Positions 1-8,327 of a DNA stretch of 8,760 nt are shown here, one piece after another. This DNA comes from Acetobacteraceae bacterium. Lineage in GTDB: Bacteria; Pseudomonadota; Alphaproteobacteria; Acetobacterales; Acetobacteraceae. Location of the stretch: the NCBI GenBank assembly GCA_003164305.1, contig PLSZ01000559.1, positions 10,706 to 19,465 of the forward strand, written 5' to 3'. The position numbers and the translations under genes were made by a program. Below the pieces are notes generated by a model. The model saw only the letters and a program-made list of their open reading frames with translations. It ran no database searches and was not told the DNA's origin. Within the stretch, counting starts at the first letter, position 1; each line of letters starts with the position of its first letter.

Positions 1-3000
1 GGCGTGATCCAGGAGACGAACCGCGGCAGCACGCTGGACAACGTAACGCTGAGCGCATCCAGCAATATTCATGTGTTGAACGATCAATATCTGTCTCTGG
101 CGGACACCTTCACGAACAATGGGACGTTGTTTCTGGACTCGAGCAACTATGACACACAGCTCGATATGGGTGGTACCGCGCCCGTCACTTTGACCGGCGG
201 CGGCGTGATCCAGCTTTCGGACAACTCCAATAACTCGATCGACGGCATCGGCGGGACCGTCACACTGACCAACGTCAACAACACGATCCTGGGCGCGGGG
301 CAGATCGGCCCGAACCTGACCCTGGTCAATCAGGCCGCTGGCACGATCGACGCGAGCGCTACCAACAACGCCCTGGTGCTCGCTTCCGACGCGATCACCA
401 ACGCGGGTCTGCTGGAAGCGACCGGCGCGGCGCCGCTGATCATTCGGTCCACGTCGGTCACCAATAGCGGAACGATTCAGGCGGCGGCGGCGGGCGATGT
501 CGTCGATCTGCAAAGCGCGTCGATCAGCGGCGGTTTGTTGCTGGCCGCCAACGGTGGTGTCATTCAGGAGACGGATCGCGGCAGTGTTCTGACGAATGTC
601 GATGTGCAGGTTGGCGGCGGCGGCGACCTGATGGTCCTTAACAACGAATATCTGTTTTTGCAGGGAACCATCACGAACCAGGGCACCGTGTCGCTCGGCT
701 CGACCAACAACGATACGCGGCTGGACGCCATCGGCACTGTCGTCTTCACCGGTAAGGGGCAGGTCGTCCTGTCGGATAACGGCAACAACACCCTGGCGAG
801 CAACGGGACGGCGGCCAGCTTCATCAACCTCAACAATACGGTCAGCGGCGGCGGCCAGATCGGCGACCTGGGCGACGCGCTACTGACGTTCACCAATGGG
901 TCCAGCGGCATCATCGACGCGACCGGCGCCAACGCGCTCCGGATCGAACTCGACGGTGGAACGCTGACGAATACCGGCCTGATCGAGGCGACCTCCACGG
1001 CGATCGGGAATGGCGGGCTGCTGATCCAGAGCACCGTCATCGACAACACGGGCAGCAACAACGCCGGCATCATCTCATCCACGGGCGCGAACAGCCACGT
1101 CGATCTCCGGTCGTCCACGATCCTTGGCGGCACGCTGGCGACCGCGGGCGGCGGTGTCATCCAGGAACTCGATCAGGGCAGTCTGCTGGACAACGTAACG
1201 ATAACCCAGTCGAGCGATGTGCTGATCGACAACAACCAGTATCTTTACGTTAACGGCACGATCAGCAACGCGGGCTCGATCGTGCTTGGCTCGACCAACA
1301 ACGCTACGCGTCTGATTTCCGATGGCACGGCCACCCTGACGGGTGCTGGCTTTGTGCAATTGTCGGACAACAGCAACAACTCGATCCATGGCGTTGGCGG
1401 CGCGGTGCTGATCAACGCGACCAACACGATCGAGGGCTCCGGCACGATCGGCGACGGCAATCTGAGCTTTACCAACCAGGGCTCCGGCGTGGTCGATGCC
1501 ACCGGAAGCGGCAACCGGCTGGTGATCGCGGGCGGCATCGCGGTCACCAACGCCGGACTGATCGAGGATACAGGTCCGGCGGGCCTTGGGATCGTCGGCA
1601 CGGCCATCAACAACACCGGAACGATCGCCGCGCCGCTGGCCGGCACGCATGTCGATCTGCAATCCGCGACCATCAACGGCGGGGTGTTGAGCACCGCGAA
1701 TGGCGGCTACTTCCAGGCCGTCGATCGTGGCAGCGTGCTGAACGGGGTGACAATCGCAACCGGCGGCGTGGTCGCGGTCGATAATAACGACTACCTCGCG
1801 CTACAGGGAACGGTCACCAACCAGGGCACCATCCAGGTCAACTCGGGCAACAACGACACGCGGCTTAACGCGTCGGGCACCGTGACGCTGACCGGCGGTG
1901 GCACGATCGTGATGTCAGATAACGGCAACAACACGATCGGCGGCACCGTGCTGACGAACGTCAACAACACGATCCAGGGGGCGGGCGCCATCGGCGACGG
2001 GACCCTGAGCTTTGTCAACCAGGGCTCGGGCGTCGTCGATGCAACCGGGACAGCGAACCGGCTGGTCATCGCGGGTGGCGTGCCCGTGACCAATACCGGG
2101 CTTATCGAGGATACCGGCCGTGCCGGCCTCGGGATCATTTCCACGACGATTAACAACGCTGGCGGAACGATCGCGGCGGCGGCGACCAACGCCCATGTGG
2201 ATCTGCAAAGCGCGACGATCAACGGCGGCGTGCTGAGCACGTCGGCCAACGCTTTCTTTCAGGCCGTCGATCGCGGCACCACGTTGAACGGTGTGACCAT
2301 CGCATCGGGCGGCCTGGTGGCCGTGGACAACAACGAATACCTCTATTTGGCGGGCGCGCTGAGCAACCAGGGTACGATCGAGGTCAACTCGGGCGGCAAC
2401 GATACGAGGTTGATGATCGACACGGGCCTGACGCTGAGCGGCGGCGGCGTCGTGCAATTGTCGAACAACGGCAACAACAGCATTTTCAGTAACGGAACGA
2501 GCGTGGCGTTCACCGACCTGAGCGACACGATCGAAGGCGCGGGAACGTTTGGCGACGGCAATATGACGCTGGCCATCGGCGCCAGCGGCACGATCGACGC
2601 GAACGACAGCAATGGACTGACGCTCAATACCGGCGCCAATACGGTCGGCAACGCGGGTGTGCTGCAATCATCCGGTTCGGGAGGATTGAGCGTGACCGGC
2701 GCCGGGGGCGTGGCCAACACCGGCATGATCTGGGCGGACGGCGACGGCCTCTACGTCGCGGGAAGCGTCAGCGGCACGGGCGCGGACCGGATCAGCGGAA
2801 GCGCCACGTTGCGGATTGGCGGCAGCGTCGCCGCCGGCCAGACCATCAGCTTCGACACCGGCTCAACCGGGACGCTGCGTCTGGATGATTCGCAGCAGTT
2901 CAACGGGACAATCGTGGGGTTGGCGGCAAACGGAAGCAACGCGCTCGATCTCTCCGATATCAGCTTCATCAGCACCGCGACCACGACCGCGACGTTCAAC

Positions 3001-3357
3001 TCGGGAACGCTAACCGTCACGGACGGAACCCATGTCGCGACGATCGCGCTGACCGGGAATTATACGAGCGGCACATTCGTAACGTCGTCGGATGGGCATA
3101 ACGGGACGAAGGTCGTGGATCCCACGCTGACGGGCGGCGGTGGCGCCGGGATAGCGGCGGACTCCTCAACGGGTTCGCTCGGCGCGATGCTTGGTGGCGC
3201 GCTGAGCGCGGTCATGCCGGCCGACCTGATCCCGGGTGCCCCTGGTGCATCGGCCGGCCCAGGGACGGCTTACGGGGCGCCGGCGGCGGGAGCGTTTGGC
3301 GCGGTGAATCAGGAGGCCGCGATGCTTTCGCCAAAAATCGGCTGGCTCAATACCTGA
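1..3357 (+). CDS. Giant beta-strand-repeat surface/secreted protein, 3' part (5' end outside window)
   Basis: The frame is open from the first base (Gly-Val-Ile-Gln-Glu...) to TGA at 3355-3357, so at least 1118 residues are present and the true start lies upstream. The sequence is low in Cys, Lys and aromatics and rich in Gly, Asn, Thr, Ser and Ala. Motifs such as TNQGTI, TGGGxI, DNxNNTI, GAGxIGDG, DATG and INNTGTI recur every 15-30 residues, the pattern of right-handed beta-helix/adhesin-like proteins. Five larger copies start near residues 2, 187, 386, 570 and 752. Residues about 955-1045 form a different domain (TLRLDDSQQFNGTI, then LTVTDGTH and SSDGHNGTKV), a module I recognise from large alphaproteobacterial repeat proteins. 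The last 70 residues are Gly/Ala/Pro-rich and end SPKIGWLNT. No C-terminal autotransporter beta-barrel is visible, so secretion by another route (for example type I) is only an inference. An adhesin or matrix role is likely but unproven. Confidence 0.85.
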   Translation, partial: GVIQETNRGSTLDNVTLSASSNIHVLNDQYLSLADTFTNNGTLFLDSSNYDTQLDMGGTAPVTLTGGGVIQLSDNSNNSIDGIGGTVTLTNVNNTILGAGQIGPNLTLVNQAAGTIDASATNNALVLASDAITNAGLLEATGAAPLIIRSTSVTNSGTIQAAAAGDVVDLQSASISGGLLLAANGGVIQETDRGSVLTNVDVQVGGGGDLMVLNNEYLFLQGTITNQGTVSLGSTNNDTRLDAIGTVVFTGKGQVVLSDNGNNTLASNGTAASFINLNNTVSGGGQIGDLGDALLTFTNGSSGIIDATGANALRIELDGGTLTNTGLIEATSTAIGNGGLLIQSTVIDNTGSNNAGIISSTGANSHVDLRSSTILGGTLATAGGGVIQELDQGSLLDNVTITQSSDVLIDNNQYLYVNGTISNAGSIVLGSTNNATRLISDGTATLTGAGFVQLSDNSNNSIHGVGGAVLINATNTIEGSGTIGDGNLSFTNQGSGVVDATGSGNRLVIAGGIAVTNAGLIEDTGPAGLGIVGTAINNTGTIAAPLAGTHVDLQSATINGGVLSTANGGYFQAVDRGSVLNGVTIATGGVVAVDNNDYLALQGTVTNQGTIQVNSGNNDTRLNASGTVTLTGGGTIVMSDNGNNTIGGTVLTNVNNTIQGAGAIGDGTLSFVNQGSGVVDATGTANRLVIAGGVPVTNTGLIEDTGRAGLGIISTTINNAGGTIAAAATNAHVDLQSATINGGVLSTSANAFFQAVDRGTTLNGVTIASGGLVAVDNNEYLYLAGALSNQGTIEVNSGGNDTRLMIDTGLTLSGGGVVQLSNNGNNSIFSNGTSVAFTDLSDTIEGAGTFGDGNMTLAIGASGTIDANDSNGLTLNTGANTVGNAGVLQSSGSGGLSVTGAGGVANTGMIWADGDGLYVAGSVSGTGADRISGSATLRIGGSVAAGQTISFDTGSTGTLRLDDSQQFNGTIVGLAANGSNALDLSDISFISTATTTATFNSGTLTVTDGTHVATIALTGNYTSGTFVTSSDGHNGTKVVDPTLTGGGGAGIAADSSTGSLGAMLGGALSAVMPADLIPGAPGASAGPGTAYGAPAAGAFGAVNQEAAMLSPKIGWLNT
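4..2750 (+). repeat. Five long intragenic tandem repeats, about 182-199 codons each
   Basis: Equivalent positions (the residue before the IQE/FQA of VIQET, VIQET, VIQEL, YFQAV and FFQAV, each followed by a D/N-R/Q-G-S/T motif) fall at bases 4, 559, 1156, 1708 and 2254. Unit lengths are therefore 555, 597, 552 and 546 bp, plus a fifth unit that fades into the C-terminal domain near 2750. Each unit runs in the same order: xQExDRGSxLxNV, NNxYLxLxGTxTNQG, NNDTRL, TGGGxIxxSDNxNN, IxGAGxIGDG, FxNQGSGxxDATG, GLIExTG, HVDLQSATIxGG. The second halves of units 3 and 4 are the closest pair by eye, pointing to a more recent duplication. Unit 2 is longer by about 14 codons. The first copy may continue a series that starts outside the window. 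Confidence 0.85.
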
Positions 3358-3503
3358 GAAGGATCGAAGGATCTCCCGCGCGGCACCCGCCCGAGCGAGG
3401 ATGACCGCGGCGGGACCAGATCCATGTGTGAAATGGGAAACGCGCTGGTGGAACCGCGGTCTCGCGAACTCTTGGCCGCTGGCGACCTTGTATGCCCGAA
3501 ATT

Positions 3504-3736
3504 ACTTTTCTGGTGACTGCTCAGGTTATCCATCACCACGATGTCGCCCGGACGCAGGGCCGGCACCAGGAACTGAACCACCCAGGCCAGAAAACTCTCG
3601 CCATTGATTGGTCCGTCGAACACGCACCTGGCGATGACGGCGTCACCGCGCAAACCCGCGGCGAAGGTCAGCGTCTTGCGCTGACCGTGCGGCGCCCATA
3701 CAGCCGGGTCATGTTCGTCTTCGCCCAGGTTTCGTC
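3504..3736 (-). pseudogene. IS630-family transposase fragment (DDE domain), truncated and frameshifted
   Basis: On the - strand, 3736-3692 reads DETWAKTNMTRLYG, the block around the first catalytic Asp of IS630-type DDE transposases. After a frame change near 3692-3697 the reading resumes as PHGQRKTLTFAAGLRGDAVI, then VFDGPINGESFLAWVVQFLV and PALRPGDIVVMDNLSSH, which holds the second catalytic Asp (codon 3528-3530). In intact relatives about a dozen residues separate YGR from PHG; here they are missing and the frame shifts, so this looks like a deletion of some 40 bp. Similarity stops just after SSH (about 3504). Upstream of DETW the sequence no longer matches the family. The helix-turn-helix N-terminus and the third catalytic residue (Glu) are absent. 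It is a dead relic; no terminal inverted repeats or TA target duplication were found. Confidence 0.85.
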
Positions 3737-3906
3737 GCCCAACGGCGATCCGGAGGCCCGCCCTGATGTTTAGCAGGCGAGGGCGGAAAGGTCGCGAGGT
3801 CAGACGCCGGCCCGAAGCCTGTCGATCAAAGGTTCAAATCGGGGACGCGCAACCCGCTATGCCGAACACCAGCGGTTCTAAATGCGAATGAGTCGCGTTT
3901 CTCAAT

Positions 3907-3923
3907 AGCCTGTCGAACAGGCT
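3907..3923. repeat. Short perfect hairpin, 7-bp stem and 3-nt loop
   Basis: AGCCTGT (3907-3913), loop CGA, then ACAGGCT (3917-3923). The stem is perfect and moderately GC-rich. No T-run follows on either strand, so it is not a standard intrinsic terminator. It may be a relic of an insertion-sequence end or chance. Confidence 0.5.
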
Positions 3924-3986
3924 GCCATTCCCCGAATGCCGGCCACGCCAGGCTGGGTGAGTCGCCAATGCGACGCTCCGAAGATT

Positions 3987-4012
3987 TCATGCTTCCCGGC
4001 CGGGAAGCATGA
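3987..4012. repeat. Perfect 26-bp palindrome
   Basis: The left half TCATGCTTCCCGG (3987-3999) is exactly complementary to the right half (4000-4012) with no spacer. As a hairpin it would form an 11-bp stem with a GGCC tetraloop. Three bases later on the + strand there is only a TTTT (4016-4019), so a weak terminator is possible. A two-fold symmetric binding site or an insertion-sequence end/target site are alternatives. The structure is certain; its role is not. Confidence 0.75.
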
Positions 4013-4015
4013 CGA

Positions 4016-4200
4016 TTTTGCCTGGCGGCGCGGCGCGATCTGCGCCTCGATGGGCTCGTGACGGTCCTGGAATCCCTGATCGCTGAACTGAAAGATGTCC
4101 GCGCCGGCCTTCCGGACAAGCGCAACGGCCCGCGGCGCGACAGTACGGCATTGACGCCTCTCGGCGACTCGTTCATCGTATTAATTGCTACAAAAAAGAC
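4016..4200 (+). pseudogene. Possible transposase N-terminal remnant (tentative)
   Basis: The frame containing GTG 4058 is open from after a TGA at 4010-4012 to about 4267. It reads DLRLDGLVTVLESLIAEL followed by KDVRAGLPDKRNGPRRD. A leading amphipathic helix followed by an LPDxRxG motif resembles the N-terminus of some DDE transposases in which that motif precedes the catalytic core. After about residue 45 the sequence becomes Lys/Thr/Asn-rich and no family feature continues. There is no ribosome binding site before the GTG. It sits directly after the palindrome and next to another transposase relic, which fits insertion-sequence debris, but the match is from memory of a short motif and chance is possible. 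Confidence 0.25.
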
Positions 4201-4300
4201 AAACCAAACGAGCCTGGAAGCGGACGAGGATCGCCGCGGCCAGTTCGCGCAACGACCAACGGGATGAAACCAGCCGGATGCGTTTGGCGAATATGGATTG

Positions 4301-4305
4301 AAGGA
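4301..4305 (+). promoter_or_regulatory. Ribosome binding site for the binding-protein gene
   Basis: AAGGA lies 8 nt before ATG 4314 and 5 nt before an adjacent GTG at 4311, favouring ATG 4314. A competing GGAGG at 4387-4391 sits 9 nt before an in-frame GTG at 4401. Confidence 0.5.
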
Positions 4306-4313
4306 ATCCCGTG

Positions 4314-5465
4314 ATGTCGATCATCAAAGCGACGCCTTGTTGTCCCACCACGGCTGACACGGGAGGACAGGTACGGACCTCACTCCGGAGGCGCGGCACC
4401 GTGCGGCTCCTGAGCGTGCTGTGCGCGCTCGGCGTGGCGGTGAGCCCGGCCGTGTCAGCCACGGCCAGCGACTCCTGCCCCCAGATGCAGGTTTATTTGG
4501 CGATCGCTCCCAACCATCGGGAAGACGTCATGTCCTACATCGCGCCCCAGCTTCAGAAGGACCTGGGAGTTACCCTGGTCGCGGAGGCCATTGGCTCCGC
4601 CACCATGGTGGACCGCGTGACCGCGCAGGCGTCCGCGCCACGTGTCAGCATCGTGCAGTGGGACGTGCCGATTGGCATCAGCGCCTGCGACCAGGGTCTG
4701 TGCGAGCCGATTGACCTCTCCCGCGCGCCGAACGCGCAGCATCTGGCCGATTGGGCTTACTCCCGCGACAAGGCCGGGCAGACGACGGTGCTGACCGCGG
4801 GCGCTCTGGGCGTCGGCTTCCTCTACAACGCCGACGAATTCGCGAAGCACAAGATCACGCCGCCGAAATCCTGGAAGGATCTCGCCGACGCCGCTTATGC
4901 CGGGCGGCTCGGTGTCACCGCGCCGCAGAGCACGATGGGCACCGCGGCGCTGGTGATGCTGGCGAAGCTCGCCGGCGGCGGCGAGGACAATGTCGACGCG
5001 GGCTTCGCCGCGACCAGGCAGATCCTGGCACGGCAAAATACGGTGTTCACCTGGTCGTCGGAGATGTCGAATCTGCTGCAGCTGGGTGATCTGTGGATCG
5101 CGGTGAACAGCTCCAACCTCGCGCCCGCGCTGCGCGCCAAAGGGTTACCGATCCATTTCATCTGGCCGGCGGAAGGCGCCCCCACGGTGAACTCCGGCCT
5201 GTCGCTGGTGAAAGGCGGCCCGTGCCAGGAGGCCGCCTATGAATATATCAACCTCTACTTCAGCCCGGACTTCCAGGCGATGCGCATGCGTAACGGCGGC
5301 GGGCTCAGCGCCAATTCCTTGGCCTGGAAGCAGCTGACTCCGGCGCAGTTGGCCGACCTTGATCTGCAGCCGGATTCGATGAACCGGCTGGTCGATCTGG
5401 ATTGGCGTAAAATCAACGAAAACCGCCCGGCGTGGATCGAGCGCTGGCAGCGCGAAATACACTAG
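4314..5465 (+). CDS. ABC transporter periplasmic solute-binding protein (PotD-like/family 1 type)
   Basis: A 383-residue protein that should capture substrate in the periplasm and deliver it to the permease pair encoded downstream. The N-terminus has a basic stretch (RRR, residues 25-27), a hydrophobic core (about 31-47) and a likely signal-peptidase site after SATA (residue 51), leaving a mature protein of about 330 residues, normal for the family. Family features include the early strand MQVYLAIAPNHRED, the hinge-region phrase GALGVGFLYNADEF (163-176), PPKSWKDLADAAYAGRLGV (183-201) and a C-terminal EAAYEYINLYFSPDFQ (306-321). Four Cys in the mature part (55, 125, 130, 304) could form disulfides. 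The start is ambiguous: GTG 4401 with a stronger GGAGG would give a short, typical signal peptide (MRLLSVLCALG...). The gene order with an ATPase and two permeases supports the role. The substrate cannot be assigned; a polyamine name should not be transferred, given the enolase-type enzyme downstream. Confidence 0.88.
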   Translation: MSIIKATPCCPTTADTGGQVRTSLRRRGTVRLLSVLCALGVAVSPAVSATASDSCPQMQVYLAIAPNHREDVMSYIAPQLQKDLGVTLVAEAIGSATMVDRVTAQASAPRVSIVQWDVPIGISACDQGLCEPIDLSRAPNAQHLADWAYSRDKAGQTTVLTAGALGVGFLYNADEFAKHKITPPKSWKDLADAAYAGRLGVTAPQSTMGTAALVMLAKLAGGGEDNVDAGFAATRQILARQNTVFTWSSEMSNLLQLGDLWIAVNSSNLAPALRAKGLPIHFIWPAEGAPTVNSGLSLVKGGPCQEAAYEYINLYFSPDFQAMRMRNGGGLSANSLAWKQLTPAQLADLDLQPDSMNRLVDLDWRKINENRPAWIERWQREIH

Positions 5466-5490
5466 GCATCGCCCGGCGAAGGTTGAGGCG

Positions 5491-5494
<4 letters not shown>
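5466..5494 (+). promoter_or_regulatory. Stem-loop that sequesters the ATPase start codon
   Basis: GCATCGCC (5466-5473), immediately after the binding-protein stop, is a perfect inverted repeat of GGCGATGC (5487-5494). The 13-nt loop holds the GAAGG ribosome binding site (5478-5482) and the 3' arm contains the ATG (5491-5493) of the next gene. In mRNA this could reduce translation initiation of the ATPase or protect the upstream message. Such hairpins after binding-protein genes are known to let the binding protein be made in excess over membrane components. The structure is seen; the function is inferred. Confidence 0.5.
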
Positions 5495-6616
<1,122 letters not shown>

Positions 6617-6624
<8 letters not shown>

Positions 6625-7540
6625 GACACCGGCTGGCGCGCGCGCCAGCACCGCCCCCAGAACCGGCCCGAGGATCGCGCGCGGCCTCGGTATCCTATTG
6701 CTGCTGGCGCCCGCGCTGCTGCTGCTGGCGGTGTTCTTCCTGCTGCCGCTTTATGAGCTGCTGCGCGTCAGCACCCTCCCGGGTCAGGCCGCGGTCCTGC
6801 ACGGCACCGCGTGGCGCACGCTGTCGATGTACGGCCGCGGCCTCGGCGATCCGTTCTACCGCGAGTTGATGCTGAACTCGGTGCTGGTCGGGCTCGCCAC
6901 TACCGTCGCGGCATTGTTGGTGGGCTATCCGGTGGCCTTCTATCTCACTCGCGCCACGGGGCTGGAGCGGACGCTGATCTCCGCCGCCTGCCTGCTGCCG
7001 CTGTTCGTCAATGCGATCGTCGGCATTCTGGGCTGGTACATCCTGCTGCTGCCGTTCGGGGTGATCCAACAGATCCTCGTCGGCCTTGGAGCGTGGTCCG
7101 GGCCACTGCGGGTGCTGCACACGTTTCCGGCGCTGATCGCCGTGCTGACGTACGAACACGTGCCCTTCGCCGTGCTGTTACTGGTCGCGAGCCTGCAGGC
7201 GATCCCGCCCGAGCGGATCAACGCCGCGCGGCTGCTCGGCGCCGGTACAATGCGCATCATCTGGACGCTGATCCTGCCGCTTAGCATGCCTGGGCTGGTG
7301 GCGACCGCGGTGCTGGTTTTCTCGCTCGGCGCTTCGTCTTATTTGGTGCCGATCCTGATCGGGGGTGCGAGCATGCGTGTACTGCCGTTGTCGATCTTCA
7401 ACTACGGCACTGAACAGCTGAACTGGCCGCTGGCCGCGGCATTGTCGTTCCTGATGCTGGTGCTGGTGGGGCTGATCGCCTACGGCTTCTCCCTCGCCAT
7501 GCACCGGATGACCCGCCGGGATGCCTGGGGGGCCATCTGA
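6617..7540 (+). CDS. ABC transporter permease, first subunit (PotB-like)
   Basis: A 307-residue inner-membrane protein expected to form half of the translocation pore. It has an Ala/Arg-rich cytoplasmic N-terminus, then about six hydrophobic segments near residues 22-46, 86-110, 118-147, 172-195, 226-250 and 272-296. The EAA loop that docks on the ATPase is recognisable at about 198-226 (PERINAARLLGAG ... LPLSMPG) between segments 4 and 5. The long periplasmic stretch after the first segment (about 47-85) is typical of the first permease of PotB-type pairs. A strong GAGGAGG (6604-6610) sits 6 nt before ATG 6617, and the gene overlaps the ATPase stop by 8 nt, so translational coupling is likely. 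The fold and role are clear; the substrate is unknown. Confidence 0.92.
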
Positions 7541-7541
7541 C

Positions 7542-8327
7542 ATGGCGCTGCTGCGGAGCATCGTCTACCTGATCGTCGTCCTGATGCTGTTGCCGGTGGT
7601 GATCATTATCCCGGTCGCGCTGACCACGGTGCCGCGCATCTCCTTCCCGCCGGTCGGCATTGGGCTGCGCTGGTTCGCCGCGGTGCTGGACGATCCGATC
7701 CTGCTGCGGTCAGTCGGCCACAGCTTCTGGCTCGCGGTCGCGGCGGCGCTGCTCGGCGTCGTCATCGCCATGCCCGCCGCCTTCGCTTTCGAGCGTGGCA
7801 ACTTTCCCGGGCGCCACGTGGTGGAGTTGCTGCTGACCGGGCCCCGCATGATCCCGCAGATCGTCCTCGCGCTTGGATTGCTGATCTGGCTGGAGCATCT
7901 CGGCCTCGCCGCGAGCTTCCCCGGCCTGCTGGCCGCGCATCTCGTGCTGACCGTGCCCTACGCCTTCGGCACGCTGCTGGTCAGCGTCGCCACGCTCGAT
8001 CGGAGGCTGGAATGGAGCAGCGCGGTACTGGGCGCGACGCCGCTCTACACTTTCCGCCGGGTGGTGCTGCCGCAGCTTAAGACCGGCGTGATCGCGGCGC
8101 TGATCTTCGGTTTCATCCTGTCGTTTAACAATGTCACGCTGGCGCTGTTCATCTCCGATATCGGCGACCGCACCATGCCGGTGGAGCTGTTCAATCGCAT
8201 GTATATCGGCGGTATGACGCCGGACGTGCCGGCCTTCGCGGTATTGCTCGCGCTGTGTGGCGTGGTGCTGTTCGTCATGCTGGACCTGAAGGTCGGGGTC
8301 TACCGCTATCTGGCGGGAGGACGCTGA
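7542..8327 (+). CDS. ABC transporter permease, second subunit (PotC-like)
   Basis: A 261-residue inner-membrane protein pairing with the preceding permease. Hydrophobic segments lie near residues 5-29, 60-83, 93-116, 125-150, 182-204 and 230-250. The EAA loop is at about 157-182 (EWSSAVLGATPLYTFRRVVL then PQLKTG), the expected place between segments 4 and 5. The length is typical for PotC-type permeases. ATG 7542 lies 1 nt after the upstream stop, with a G-run (7527-7532) about 9 nt before it; an in-frame ATG at 7521 would add seven residues (MPGGPSD) and overlap the previous gene, and is less likely. The stop TGA shares one base with the ATG of the following gene. Having two dissimilar permeases implies a heterodimeric pore. 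Confidence 0.92.
   Translation: MALLRSIVYLIVVLMLLPVVIIIPVALTTVPRISFPPVGIGLRWFAAVLDDPILLRSVGHSFWLAVAAALLGVVIAMPAAFAFERGNFPGRHVVELLLTGPRMIPQIVLALGLLIWLEHLGLAASFPGLLAAHLVLTVPYAFGTLLVSVATLDRRLEWSSAVLGATPLYTFRRVVLPQLKTGVIAALIFGFILSFNNVTLALFISDIGDRTMPVELFNRMYIGGMTPDVPAFAVLLALCGVVLFVMLDLKVGVYRYLAGGR

Larger units (their letters stand above)
3358..4313. other. Gene-poor interval with mobile-element debris
   Basis: Between the repeat-protein stop and the binding-protein gene there is no convincing intact gene. It holds an IS630 transposase fragment (3504-3736, - strand), a 7-bp-stem hairpin (3907-3923), a perfect 26-bp palindrome (3987-4012), a possible transposase N-terminal scrap (about 4016-4200, + strand) and an A-rich patch (about 4176-4212) just upstream of the operon. 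Open frames here are short, Arg/Pro/Ser-rich and mostly antisense to the transposase remnant. I saw no clear terminator directly after 3357 and no confident promoter, although the operon promoter should lie in the last 150 bp. Confidence 0.7.

Noticed and set aside
564..2726. Several long - strand open frames across the repeat gene
   Set aside because: They are mirror frames of the repetitive + strand coding sequence, repeating with its period; they have no independent start signals or family features.
3358..3400. Terminator for the repeat-protein gene
   Set aside because: Direct repeats of GAAGGATC are present after the stop but no stable stem followed by a T-run.
3492..3773. + strand open frame over the transposase relic
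   Set aside because: It is antisense to the recognisable IS630 blocks, has no family features, and is explained by the high GC content.
3832..3850. GGTTCAAATC resembling a tRNA T-arm
   Set aside because: The flanking bases do not form the five-base T-stem, and no acceptor, D or anticodon arms are found nearby.
3826..4176. - strand Arg/Ser-rich open frame
   Set aside because: No recognisable domain, low-complexity composition typical of GC-rich non-coding frames, and no convincing start signal.
4151..4184. TTGACG followed by an AT-rich stretch as a sigma-70 promoter for the operon
   Set aside because: The best -10-like hexamers (TCGTAT, TATTAA) are 19-22 bp away, outside normal spacing, so I do not call a promoter.
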